From contig NZ_JASNGB010000126.1 of assembly GCF_030271215.1 (NCBI RefSeq), forward strand, positions 1 through 8,498: DNA of 8,498 bases. The letters run 5' to 3'. How positions within the stretch are numbered: the first letter of the stretch is position 1; each line of letters opens with the position of its first letter. The position numbers and the translations under genes are program-made. Source of the stretch: Deinococcus rhizophilus (GTDB taxonomy: Bacteria > Deinococcota > Deinococci > Deinococcales > Deinococcaceae). Of the stretch, positions 1 to 8,139 are shown in pieces. A model generated the notes under the pieces. The model searched no databases, was not told the origin of the DNA, and saw only the letters and a list, made by a program, of their open reading frames with translations.

Positions 1-7
1 CTCAGAA

Positions 8-36
8 AAGATACAGGCCATACGGCGTCTTGTCAA
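8..36 (-). promoter_or_regulatory. Near-canonical sigma-70-type promoter facing left, out of the window
   Basis: Read on the minus strand, positions 36-31 are a perfect TTGACA -35 box. Then come exactly 17 nt and TATCTT at 13-8 (4 of 6 matches to TATAAT, keeping the TA...T positions). The predicted transcription start is about position 1, so the gene it drives lies left of the window. It is divergent from moaDE, whose own -10 is at 80-85. This is the best promoter match by sequence in the window. It is a motif call only. Confidence 0.6.
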
Positions 37-79
37 CTCCCCCCGCCAGCTTCCGGGGAGAATTCAAAAAAACGCGTGT

Positions 80-85
80 TAGCCT
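80..85 (+). promoter_or_regulatory. -10 element of moaDE (leaderless type)
   Basis: TAGCCT fits TANNNT and ends 6 nt before the ATG at 92, so transcription would begin at or next to the start codon. No Shine-Dalgarno sequence lies in between and no good -35 is visible 17 nt upstream. The same layout recurs at six other genes in this window. Confidence 0.45.
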
Positions 86-91
86 CGGTTC

Positions 92-772
92 ATGCTGGTA
101 CATGTGGTGTTCCTGGCCCGATTGAAACGGGAAGCTGGGCTGGAAACCGTCAGCCTGGAAATCGCCCAGGGGTCGACCGTGCGCGACCTCGCCGCCCTCG
201 TCGAACAGAGCCACGGCCTGAGCCTGCGCGGCTGCATGGTCGCCGTCAACGAGACGTATGCCCGGCCCGAGCACCTTCTATCGGCCGGGGACGAGGTGGC
301 TTTCTTGCCTCCTGTTGCGGGAGGCGCAGAACCCGAGGAGGAGACGCGCTGTGAGATCCGCACCTCTCCTCTCCTGCTGGCCGAGGCTGAGCCCTTCCTA
401 ATCCGGCCACACCACGGAGCGCAGGCCTATTTCGTGGGAACGGTGCGCTCACCCAACCGGGGCAAGGTGGTCGAGTTTATCGAGTACGAGGCGTACGCCC
501 CGATGGCGGTGCGCGTGATGGAGGACGCTGCCAGCAAGGCACGTGAACGGCATGGAGAAGTGCGGGTGTTGATTCAGCACCGGACAGGACGCCTCCTGCC
601 GGGCGAGGCCAGCATCCTGATCGGAGTCGCTAGCGCCCACCGCCGCGCCGCACTCGAAGCCTGCGAGTTTCTGATCGAGCACCTCAAGGTTCATCTGCCC
701 GTCTGGAAATACGAAGCCGACGAGAACGGCAGCCACTGGGTGGACGGACAGAGTGGGCATCCCACCCTGTAG
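92..772 (+). CDS. moaDE: Molybdopterin synthase, MoaD-MoaE fusion
   Basis: This 226-aa protein carries both subunits of molybdopterin synthase, which inserts two sulfurs into precursor Z (cPMP) to make molybdopterin. Residues 1-78 are a MoaD ubiquitin-like fold ending in FLPPVAGG, the signature normally found at the free C-terminus of MoaD, where the thiocarboxylate forms. Residues 85-220 are MoaE, with H163-R164, the SAHR motif at 181-184, and the lysine pair K199/K206 spaced as in E. coli K119/K126. An acidic linker (AEPEEE) follows G77-G78. Because the thiocarboxylate needs a free glycine end, cleavage after G78 is expected, as is known for mycobacterial MoaX. That step is inferred here. 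The start is chosen for the leaderless -10 at 80-85. The gene ends 3 bp from the convergent protease gene. Confidence 0.93.
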   Translation: MLVHVVFLARLKREAGLETVSLEIAQGSTVRDLAALVEQSHGLSLRGCMVAVNETYARPEHLLSAGDEVAFLPPVAGGAEPEEETRCEIRTSPLLLAEAEPFLIRPHHGAQAYFVGTVRSPNRGKVVEFIEYEAYAPMAVRVMEDAASKARERHGEVRVLIQHRTGRLLPGEASILIGVASAHRRAALEACEFLIEHLKVHLPVWKYEADENGSHWVDGQSGHPTL

Positions 773-775
773 GGC

Positions 776-1444
776 TCAGGGGGGCTGCGGATGGTCGCGG
801 GCATGGGCCTCGAAGTGCCGGTAGTAGCGGCCTGCGAGCAGAGCCATCAGGAACAGCACGGCGGCCAAGGCCAGGAACTGGGGCCATCCTGCTGCGCCTG
901 TCAACAGGCCGTTGAACACGAAATGCAGGGTGATGCTGAGCAGCAGTCCCCGCGAGCGCCACCAGCGCCCCCCCTGCAGGTGACGCCCGCCCAGCGCGTA
1001 GCCCTGCGGCGCACTGAACAGGGCATGGACAAGCGTGGTGAGTGGGGCGTGCCAGGCGAGGGCCGAGGCTCCGAAACCCAGCGAGTAGGTCACGTTTTCC
1101 ACAAAGGCAAAGCCCAGGGCCGCCGTGACCGCGTAGACCAGGCCGTCCATCGGTTCGTCGAACTCATGTTCGGTGGTCGCGGTGATTGCGGCCAGGAACT
1201 TGCTGCCTTCCTCGACCGTCGCGGTGAGGAGAAGGGCGAGAAATGGCGTCAGCAGGCCCAGTTCAGCAGGCAGATGCCCGAAGGTTCCGCCAAACGCGGC
1301 GGAGACTCCCCACGCCACCATGCCCCAGCCAAAGGTCCGGGCGAGCAGCCAGGCAGGTTCGGGATGGCGGTCGCGCCGCACGAAGAACCAGAGCCACCCG
1401 GCCGACAGGACCAGGGAGACCAGCAGGGGCCAGATCAGGGGCAC
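776..1444 (-). CDS. PrsW-family intramembrane metalloprotease
   Basis: This 222-aa, highly hydrophobic protein has about seven predicted membrane segments. It shows the family motifs in order: VEEGSK at 77-82 (EExxK type), FAFVEN at 112-117, a histidine in the following helix (H140, with FSAPQGYALG after it) and HFVFN at 174-178. In PrsW proteins these Glu and His residues are thought to bind the catalytic metal. B. subtilis PrsW cleaves the anti-sigma factor RsiW at site 1. The target here is unknown and no anti-sigma gene is nearby. The start is GTG at 1442-1444, with GGAG about 8 nt upstream. The gene begins 31 bp after the ruvC stop with no promoter-like sequence between them, so it is probably co-transcribed with ruvC. 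A soluble basic tail (residues 206-222) follows the last helix. Confidence 0.85.
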   Translation of the reverse strand: MPLIWPLLVSLVLSAGWLWFFVRRDRHPEPAWLLARTFGWGMVAWGVSAAFGGTFGHLPAELGLLTPFLALLLTATVEEGSKFLAAITATTEHEFDEPMDGLVYAVTAALGFAFVENVTYSLGFGASALAWHAPLTTLVHALFSAPQGYALGGRHLQGGRWWRSRGLLLSITLHFVFNGLLTGAAGWPQFLALAAVLFLMALLAGRYYRHFEAHARDHPQPP

Positions 1445-1475
1445 GCGACACTCCGCCCGGCGCCAGGTTCAGGCG

Positions 1476-1976
1476 TCAGGCCCGGGCGAGGCGGGCCGCT
1501 GCCGCCTGCATGGGCTGGTGGGCCAGATGGGTCAGTGCCAGGGCCAGCGCGTCCGCCGCGTGGTTGTTGAACAGTTCGCGGACGCCCAGGGTCGCCTTGA
1601 CCATATAGATGACCTGATCTTTATCGGCGCGGCCGGTGCCCACCAGCGACCGCTTGACCTGCATGGGCCCGTAAGCGTGGATGGGGACCCCGGCCTGAGC
1701 GCAGGCGAGCTGCACCACCCCGAAGGCCTGCCCCACCTTGAACGCCACGTCAGCCTGACGGCGCAGAATCTGGTCCTCGATGGCCACCGCGTCGGGCCGG
1801 TACTCGGCCAGCAGACGCGACACCTCGCCGTGCAGGTATTGGAGGCGGCGGGGCATTACCCAGGCGCTCTCGGTGGTCAGGCAGACATGGTGAAGGTGCC
1901 GGGCCTTGCGTACGTCGCCCTCTACCAGCCCCAGACCCAGGTTGGCCAGTCCGGGGTCCACCCCAAGCACGATCAT
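1476..1976 (-). CDS. ruvC: Crossover junction endodeoxyribonuclease RuvC
   Basis: This 166-aa enzyme resolves Holliday junctions made by recombination and branch migration by RuvAB. The N-terminus MIVLGVDPGLANLG carries catalytic D7. VAIEDQ gives E67. The C-terminal helix gives H139 and D142, the Asp-Glu-His-Asp set seen in Thermus thermophilus RuvC (E. coli has Asp instead of His). FKVGQAFGV at 79-87 matches the conserved helix of the family. Length is normal. The open frame continues upstream to 2138, but those 54 codons have no RuvC similarity. The ATG at 1976 gives the classical N-terminus and has TATCCT 6 nt upstream, consistent with a leaderless message. prsW follows 31 bp downstream. 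ruvA and ruvB are not in the window. Confidence 0.95.
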   Translation of the reverse strand: MIVLGVDPGLANLGLGLVEGDVRKARHLHHVCLTTESAWVMPRRLQYLHGEVSRLLAEYRPDAVAIEDQILRRQADVAFKVGQAFGVVQLACAQAGVPIHAYGPMQVKRSLVGTGRADKDQVIYMVKATLGVRELFNNHAADALALALTHLAHQPMQAAAARLARA

Positions 1977-1982
1977 GCCCGC

Positions 1983-1988
1983 AGGATA
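1983..1988 (-). promoter_or_regulatory. -10 element of ruvC (leaderless type)
   Basis: On the minus strand TATCCT (TANNNT) lies 6 nt before the ruvC ATG. The intervening GCGGGC is not a Shine-Dalgarno sequence. It supports the short RuvC start over the upstream extension. No -35 match is evident. Confidence 0.45.
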
Positions 1989-2039
1989 GGGCAAACCGGA
2001 GAGCCGGGTCCGCCAGGGACGCCGGGCACCACCACGGAG

Positions 2040-2070
2040 CAGGCCACCCTGAAGTCTCCAGGATGGCCTG
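2040..2070 (-). terminator. Strong hairpin between erpA and ruvC, no T-tract
   Basis: The arms CAGGCCACCCTG (2040-2051) and CAGGATGGCCTG (2059-2070) pair over 12 bp with one G-T wobble in the RNA and a 7-nt loop. It lies 18 bp after the erpA stop and upstream of the ruvC promoter. There is no T-run on either side, so it may be a poor intrinsic terminator, a pause or processing site, or a 3' end stabiliser. A second inverted repeat, CCTGAC/GTCAGG (2080-2093), overlaps the erpA stop codon. Confidence 0.4.
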
Positions 2071-2088
2071 CCGGAACAACCTGACCTG

Positions 2089-2508
<420 letters not shown>

Positions 2509-2514
2509 GGGTGA

Positions 2515-2520
2515 AGCGTA
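2515..2520 (-). promoter_or_regulatory. -10 element of the erpA-like gene (leaderless type)
   Basis: On the minus strand TACGCT (TANNNT) ends 6 nt before the ATG at 2508. No ribosome binding site is present in the 6-nt gap. The -35 region is weak. Confidence 0.45.
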
Positions 2521-2622
2521 ACACCATTGGAACAAGGAAAAGGTGTCTGGTTGGCAAAGTTTCGTGGTCCCCTGCAGACGCCGTTTCAGCGCTGGACTTA
2601 CATTCCTTGAGCGCCTTCACGT

Positions 2623-2628
2623 TAGGAT
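2623..2628 (+). promoter_or_regulatory. -10 element of the 82-aa gene (leaderless type)
   Basis: TAGGAT lies 6 nt before the ATG at 2635. The intervening GGAGGC contains GGAGG, but only 1 nt from the ATG, too close to work as a normal Shine-Dalgarno site, so the leaderless reading is preferred. CTTACA at 2597-2602 is a possible -35, but its spacing of 20 nt is long. Confidence 0.4.
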
Positions 2629-2634
2629 GGAGGC

Positions 2635-2883
2635 ATGACGAACCCCTACGCCGAGTGGTTCGAGCAACTGCGGGCAGAGTATGGCGACCAGCTTCAGGCT
2701 ATGCCGCTTCCCGACGGGTTGCCCGAGCATCTGCACGCCCTGATCCAGAGTGGGGACGAGGAAGCCATCCAGTTCATGATCAAGCTGGCTTGGCAATTCG
2801 GTGCTCAGGTGGGCTATGCGGCGGGTGCCCGTCAGGGAGGTGGGGAGGCGGCTCCCACCCGGCCCCCCCGCGTGCAGGCCTGA
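2635..2883 (+). CDS. Small protein of unknown function, 82 aa, with a glycine-zipper-like helix
   Basis: I do not recognise a family. Coding is supported by GC-rich third positions, a leaderless-type promoter and an intrinsic terminator 19 bp after the stop. Residues 5-21 form an acidic, aromatic amphipathic stretch and residues 41-64 a likely helix ending in GAQVGYAAG. That puts glycines at 56, 60 and 64, a GxxxGxxxG pattern that often mediates helix packing. Residues 66-82 are a low-complexity Gly/Ala/Pro/Arg tail. There is no signal peptide, and the helix contains charged residues, so it is unlikely to span a membrane. The gene is monocistronic and divergent from the erpA-like gene. Its role cannot be inferred. 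Confidence 0.75.
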   Translation: MTNPYAEWFEQLRAEYGDQLQAMPLPDGLPEHLHALIQSGDEEAIQFMIKLAWQFGAQVGYAAGARQGGGEAAPTRPPRVQA

Positions 2884-2902
2884 TCCCTCCCCCCGACCGA
2901 CG

Positions 2903-2929
2903 AAGACGCCGAACGCCCGGCGTCTTTTT
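2903..2929 (+). terminator. Intrinsic terminator of the 82-aa gene
   Basis: AAGACGCCG (2903-2911) pairs with CGGCGTCTT (2918-2926) around a 6-nt loop. The last two T of the stem are part of a five-T run (2925-2929). This is the clearest Rho-independent terminator in the window. On the minus strand the same stem is followed only by TTCG, so it would stop transcription of the convergent 68-aa gene less well. Confidence 0.8.
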
Positions 2930-2936
2930 CTTGTCT

Positions 2937-2962
2937 TTCCTGGGTCAGGTTCCTAGGTCGGG
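2937..2962. repeat. Tandem imperfect 13-nt repeat
   Basis: TTCCTGGGTCAGG (2937-2949) is followed directly by TTCCTAGGTCGGG (2950-2962), with 11 of 13 positions identical. It sits between the stops of two convergent small genes. It has no evident function and could be a small slippage duplication. Confidence 0.5.
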
Positions 2963-2965
2963 CAG

Positions 2966-3172
2966 TCAGTTTGCCCCCGAACGGGGTCGGCTCCAGCAGT
3001 CCAACTCTGGCTCCGCGGACACCAGACCCCGGGCCGCGAGTTCTTCCAGCACGGCGACGGCAAACGACTGAAGGGCCTCCGTATCTGCCTCCTGGGAGCG
3101 GGCCGTGTCCAGACCCAGGCGCCGGGCCTGACGGGCCAACCACAAGGCCAGGGAATCGTCGGTGGGGTGCAT
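2966..3172 (-). CDS. Small hypothetical protein, 68 aa
   Basis: I recognise no family. The reading frame has the strong GC-rich third-position bias of neighbouring genes and fills the gap between the 82-aa gene and the cytochrome operon. The product looks soluble and mostly helical: residues 7-20 and 31-50 are Leu/Ala/Arg/Glu-rich with amphipathic spacing, and a polar tail holds a single cysteine (C59). There is no membrane segment or signal peptide. The ATG at 3172 is preceded by TATCGT 8 nt upstream and no Shine-Dalgarno site, so it is probably leaderless. It lies downstream of cytochrome b on the same strand, separated by a terminator hairpin. Confidence 0.6.
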   Translation of the reverse strand: MHPTDDSLALWLARQARRLGLDTARSQEADTEALQSFAVAVLEELAARGLVSAEPELDCWSRPRSGAN

Positions 3173-3180
3173 ACCGGCGC

Positions 3181-3186
3181 ACGATA
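3181..3186 (-). promoter_or_regulatory. -10 element of the 68-aa gene (leaderless type)
   Basis: On the minus strand TATCGT lies 8 nt before the ATG at 3172. The region where a -35 would lie falls inside the terminator hairpin of the upstream operon (3195-3219), and the terminator's T-rich tail merges into this -10. Confidence 0.35.
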
Positions 3187-3219
3187 AAGCGAAACCGCCC
3201 CGGCTCTAGGCTGGGGCGG
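3187..3219 (-). terminator. Terminator of the cytochrome bc operon
   Basis: On the minus strand, 3219-3213 (CCGCCCC) pairs with 3201-3195 (GGGGCGG), and three further inner pairs (one wobble) give a 10-bp stem with a 5-nt loop. The stem is followed by TTTCGCTTT. It starts 19 bp after the cytochrome b stop. The T-tract is interrupted, so efficiency is uncertain. Confidence 0.65.
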
Positions 3220-3237
3220 GGGTGAGTGAGCGGAGGC

Positions 3238-4550
<1,313 letters not shown>

Positions 4551-4554
<4 letters not shown>

Positions 4555-5219
4555 GCCAACGCCTCCTCTACTTCCTGCTTGAGGTTGTCCCACTCGGCCT
4601 CGTTGTTGTGGTAGGGGTACGGCGGGGTCAGGAAGAAGCCCGCGACCACCAACCGCTCACCGTCCTGCCGGATGGGCAACTGTGCCAGCGGCTTGGGGGG
4701 CGGCCCGCCGATCACCACGGCGCCGCGCTTGGGAGCAAACTGCCCGGAGTGACAGGGGCAGCGCATCTCGCCCGCGTTGATGTCGCTGTCGCTCACCGAG
4801 CAGCCCGCGTGGGTGCACACATCGCTGTAGGCCACGACCTGCCCGTCCACGGTGGCCTCCAGATTGGTGGGGGCCACGATTTCCCCGGCGGGGAAACGGT
4901 ACAGCGCGAGGATGTTGTTGGGATCACCCTTGCGAATCACGTCGGCGCCGTTCTCGTCCTTGCCCATCGGCCAGGCACGCACCAGCTGGTCGCTGAGGTC
5001 CGCGAGGGCGATGGGGCGGCCCTCCTTGCTCTCCTCGGCGTGCACGAGGATGTCGCCTTCGAGGGGCGGCATCTTGTCGGCGGTGAGGCGGAAGACGGGG
5101 TTGGCCGAGCCCAGAGCGCTGAGCAGGCTCACGCCGCCCACAGCGGCCGTGGTGCCCATCGCCACGTTGATGAACTTGCGGCGGGTGATCTCGGGGTCTT
5201 GTCTCTTGTAACGGGTCAT
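4551..5219 (-). CDS. Rieske iron-sulfur protein of the bc complex
   Basis: This 222-aa protein carries the high-potential [2Fe-2S] cluster that takes the first electron from quinol and passes it to cytochrome c. The cluster motifs are CTHAGC (C135, H137, C140) and CPCHSG (C154, C156, H157). C135, H137, C154 and H157 bind the cluster, and C140/C156 form the usual disulfide. The proline loop is GPPPKPL (172-178). The N-terminus has a twin-arginine motif (TRRKFI, 12-17) before a hydrophobic stretch (about 18-38), so it is probably exported folded by Tat and stays anchored by this helix. The ATG at 5219 has GGAGG 9 nt upstream. The gene starts 49 bp after the cytochrome c stop, and its end overlaps the cytochrome b start by 4 bp, indicating translational coupling. 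Confidence 0.95.
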
Positions 5220-5268
5220 TCGGGGAATCCTCCGGGCAGGGTGGAGTACGGAGCTTGGGAGGCGGCGC

Positions 5269-6130
<862 letters not shown>

Positions 6131-6136
6131 CTCCTC
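6131..6136 (-). promoter_or_regulatory. Ribosome binding site that fixes the GTG start of cytochrome c
   Basis: On the minus strand GAGGAG ends 7 nt before the GTG at 6123, while the alternative ATG at 6102 has only a GGAGAG 13 nt away. A GC hairpin, GGGGC/GCCCC with a 4-nt loop (6147-6160), stands just upstream in the leader. Confidence 0.6.
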
Positions 6137-6203
6137 GCGCTCTCCAGGGGCGTCTGCCCCCGAAGTGCCTCCCCGGACTCGCCTTCATGTCTAAAGGCAA
6201 TCG

Positions 6204-6222
6204 GCTGGCGGCCAGCATAGCA
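6204..6222 (-). promoter_or_regulatory. Possible extended -10 promoter of the bc operon, with an overlapping palindrome
   Basis: On the minus strand TGCTATGCT (6222-6214) is an extended -10 with no good -35, giving a leader of about 80 nt before the cytochrome c GTG. The palindrome GCTGGC-G-GCCAGC (6204-6216) overlaps its downstream half and would be well placed for a repressor. The 180-bp gap holding this site has no clear terminator for the upstream serine hydrolase gene. The call rests on motif shape only. Confidence 0.3.
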
Positions 6223-6303
6223 CGCACGATCGGCGTCTCCCGCCGTGCCATACGGCGAAAAACGCCCCTTCCTGGAGCCATCAGCCTACGCCTGACCGAG
6301 CGG

Positions 6304-7158
6304 TTAAATGTCCCCCGTATGAGGCCCGTGACCCTCTCCCAGAAGCGCCAGCAGGGGCCACAGAGCCCCGGCCAGCACCCCCACGTCCCGGTTGTCGGGG
6401 TGCTCGCGGGGGTCCGTCCCACCCTGGGAGAGCAGGGCCACCACCAGCGGGCGCGGGGTGAACAGCACGCCCACGTCGTGGTGAACGCCGCGCAGTTCGC
6501 CGCTCTTGCTGGCGACCCGGTAGAGCAGCTCGCCGTCTGCGCCACGCGGCACATGTCGTCCCAGGAGGTCCCGGAACTGTTGCCGGGCCAGGATGGACAG
6601 GGCGAGTTCGGTGTGGACGGGGTCCAGCAGCTCTCCACGGGCCAGCCGCCCCAGCAGCCGCACCTGATCGCGGGCGGCCGTGCGGTTGCGCTCGCCCCGG
6701 CGCTGGGCCCCGTTCTGTCGCTCGGAGGGCAGTTGCAGCCTGCCGACGAGGTGGGTGTGCGTGAGCCCGCGCTCCGCGAGCCAGGCGTTGACGGCGCCCT
6801 CGCCCAGGCGGTCAATGACGAGGTTCGTGGCCGTGTTGTCGCTCACGACGATCATCAGGGTGAGAACGTCGCGCCAGGTCAGCGCTAGTCCCGGGTCCAA
6901 CTCGTGCAGCACCCCCGAGCCGGGCACCCGGTCGCCCGCCGTCACCGTCACGCGGGCCGAGAGGTCCAGCCGCCCCGCCTGCGCCTCCCCCAGCGCCTGC
7001 ACGAGCAGCGGCACCTTGACCGTGCTGGCCGCCGGAAAGGAGACGCCGGGGTTCAGGGCGAACAGTTCGTTCCCCGCGAGGTCAGTGACCAGCAGGCCCA
7101 CCTCGCCCGGGTAGCCGCGTGAGCGCAGGTCAGCCAGCCAGAGGCTCTCCGCGCTCAT
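6304..7158 (-). CDS. Class A beta-lactamase-like serine hydrolase without a signal peptide
   Basis: This 284-aa protein has the class A (COG2367-type) active-site motifs in correct order and spacing: S45-T-V-K48 (SxxK), S106-D-N108 (SDN) and K218-S-G220 (KTG-like). E146 lies where the general base Glu166 is expected when the omega loop is aligned through RNRTAARD (157-164), but ExxN (146-149) replaces the usual ExxxN, one residue shorter. Family members hydrolyse beta-lactams or act on related substrates. The substrate here is not known. The protein starts directly with the catalytic domain, and neither the chosen start nor the upstream frame gives a signal peptide, which is odd for a normally exported family. 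The ATG at 7158 overlaps the stop of the 86-aa gene in ATGA. It is the last gene of the response-regulator operon. Confidence 0.85.
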   Translation of the reverse strand: MSAESLWLADLRSRGYPGEVGLLVTDLAGNELFALNPGVSFPAASTVKVPLLVQALGEAQAGRLDLSARVTVTAGDRVPGSGVLHELDPGLALTWRDVLTLMIVVSDNTATNLVIDRLGEGAVNAWLAERGLTHTHLVGRLQLPSERQNGAQRRGERNRTAARDQVRLLGRLARGELLDPVHTELALSILARQQFRDLLGRHVPRGADGELLYRVASKSGELRGVHHDVGVLFTPRPLVVALLSQGGTDPREHPDNRDVGVLAGALWPLLALLGEGHGPHTGDI

Positions 7159-7415
7159 TCGGGAAGCTGGAGCCCGGCGAGGGCCGCGAAGGGATGGGCC
7201 GCGCCAACCGGACGCAGGGTGCAAAAGGGCAGGGTGCCCTCCGGCTCGACCCGGTGCGGACAGGCCGGGCATTCGGGAAAGGCCTGCTCGGTGTAGGCGA
7301 GGTCGGCCTCGGCGGACGCCACCTCGGAGGGCGCCAGGGTCCACTCGCGTGAGCACCCCGCCCGGAAGGTGACCGGGAGGGCAGGGACCGGGCGGGCTGA
7401 ACGGGACCGGGCCAC
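7155..7415 (-). CDS. Small four-cysteine protein of unknown function, 86 aa
   Basis: I do not recognise a family. The frame has strong GC-rich third positions and is tightly set between two genes: it begins 7 bp after the response-regulator stop and its own stop overlaps the serine hydrolase start by 4 bp. Cysteines at 21, 49, 52 and 65 include a CPAC knuckle (49-52, followed by P53-H54), suggesting a small zinc or Fe-S binding fold. The long gap between C21 and C49 is unlike a standard zinc ribbon. The N-terminus is basic ([14 protein letters not shown]) with no membrane helix. The start is GTG at 7413-7415, with GGGGAG only 2 nt away, so termination-reinitiation from the upstream gene is likely. 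A later GTG would lose C21. Confidence 0.7.
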   Translation of the reverse strand: MARSRSARPVPALPVTFRAGCSREWTLAPSEVASAEADLAYTEQAFPECPACPHRVEPEGTLPFCTLRPVGAAHPFAALAGLQLPE

Positions 7416-7422
7416 CTCTCCC

Positions 7423-8067
7423 CTAGTCCAGATTGGCGATGCCCTCGCGAATCGCGTACAGGGCCGCCTGGGTGCGGTTGTTGAGTTGCAACTTGGTAAA
7501 GATCTCCGAGAGGCGGTTACGCACGGTCTTTTCCGAGATGTCGAGCCGCAGCGCGATGTCCTGGTTGGAAAAGCCCTGGGCCAGCAGCTTGAGGATCATG
7601 GTCTCGCGCTCGTTGAGGTCGGCGTGCTTTTCCGAGGGCAGTTCCTCACGCTTGTCGCGGAAGTCGTCGAGGACGTTCTGGGCCATGTCGGCGTCGAGCA
7701 GCGCCTCCCCGGCGGCCACCCGGCGAATCGCGTCGATCAGGGTGGCGGCGTCGGCGTCCTTGAGGACGTATCCCCGCGCCCCGGCCTTGACCGCCTCGAA
7801 CACGTAGCGGTCCTGACGGTACATGGTGATCATGATGACGCTCGACTTCGGGTCGATTTCCAGGATGCTCTGGGTGGCCTTGACCCCGTCGAGCTCGGGC
7901 ATCTGGATGTCCATCAGGATGACGTCGGGATGGGTCTCGGCGGCGTAGCGGATGGCCTCGCGGCCGTTGGCGGCTTCCCCGATCACCCGCATCCCCTCGC
8001 TTTCGAGCAGGCTGCGCAGCCCCTGACGGAACAGCGCGTGGTCGTCGACCAGCAGGACACGGATCAT
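7423..8067 (-). CDS. NarL/FixJ-family two-component response regulator
   Basis: This 214-aa DNA-binding regulator has a receiver domain at residues 1-118, with acidic D8/D9, phospho-acceptor D53 ([10 protein letters not shown]), T81 and K103. A LuxR-type helix-turn-helix spans about 148-210, with [15 protein letters not shown] (151-165) and the recognition region [16 protein letters not shown]. The complete set of phosphorylation residues suggests control by a histidine kinase. None is in the window. The ATG at 8067 gives the standard N-terminus [10 protein letters not shown] and has TACACT 6 nt upstream (leaderless). The frame extends 41 codons further, but that part is low-complexity and overlaps the promoter. 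It heads an operon with the four-cysteine protein and the serine hydrolase, which may be among its targets. A 13-bp direct repeat lies just upstream. Confidence 0.93.
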   Translation of the reverse strand: MIRVLLVDDHALFRQGLRSLLESEGMRVIGEAANGREAIRYAAETHPDVILMDIQMPELDGVKATQSILEIDPKSSVIMITMYRQDRYVFEAVKAGARGYVLKDADAATLIDAIRRVAAGEALLDADMAQNVLDDFRDKREELPSEKHADLNERETMILKLLAQGFSNQDIALRLDISEKTVRNRLSEIFTKLQLNNRTQAALYAIREGIANLD

Positions 8068-8073
8068 GCCCCC

Positions 8074-8079
8074 AGTGTA
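8074..8079 (-). promoter_or_regulatory. -10 element of the response-regulator operon (leaderless type)
   Basis: On the minus strand TACACT lies 6 nt before the ATG at 8067. The -35 position 17 nt upstream (8097-8102) reads GCCGTG, nothing like TTGACA, and overlaps the first copy of a direct repeat. That is what an activator-dependent promoter would look like. Confidence 0.45.
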
Positions 8080-8096
8080 GACGCCCCCCCGCCGGA

Positions 8097-8139
8097 CACG
8101 GCAGCCCCGCCTACCATCCCGCCCGGCAGCCCCGCCGTG
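8097..8139. repeat. Perfect 13-bp direct repeat bounded by an inverted repeat, upstream of the response regulator
   Basis: CGGCAGCCCCGCC occurs at 8099-8111 and again at 8124-8136, 25 bp apart start to start. The pair is bounded by CACGGC (8097-8102) and its complement GCCGTG (8134-8139). The near copy covers the -35 region of the regulator promoter. It could be a pair of protein-binding sites. The GC-rich surroundings make chance repeats more likely. Confidence 0.45.

Noticed and set aside
37..60. CTCCCC/GGGGAG inverted repeat as a terminator before moaDE
   Set aside because: The stem is 6 bp with a 12-nt loop. The nearby A-run gives a T-run on the wrong side for leftward transcription and none for rightward, so it is not an intrinsic terminator.
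765..781. CCCTG/CAGGG inverted repeat across the convergent moaDE and prsW stops as a bidirectional terminator
   Set aside because: The stem is only 5 bp with a 7-nt loop and no T-run on either strand.
6241..6266. Alternative hairpins CGCCGT/ACGGCG and GGCG/CGCC around an A5 run, as a terminator or attenuator
   Set aside because: On the minus strand the T5 run precedes the larger stem or sits in the loop of the other, so neither forms an intrinsic terminator. Mutual exclusion alone is weak evidence for attenuation.
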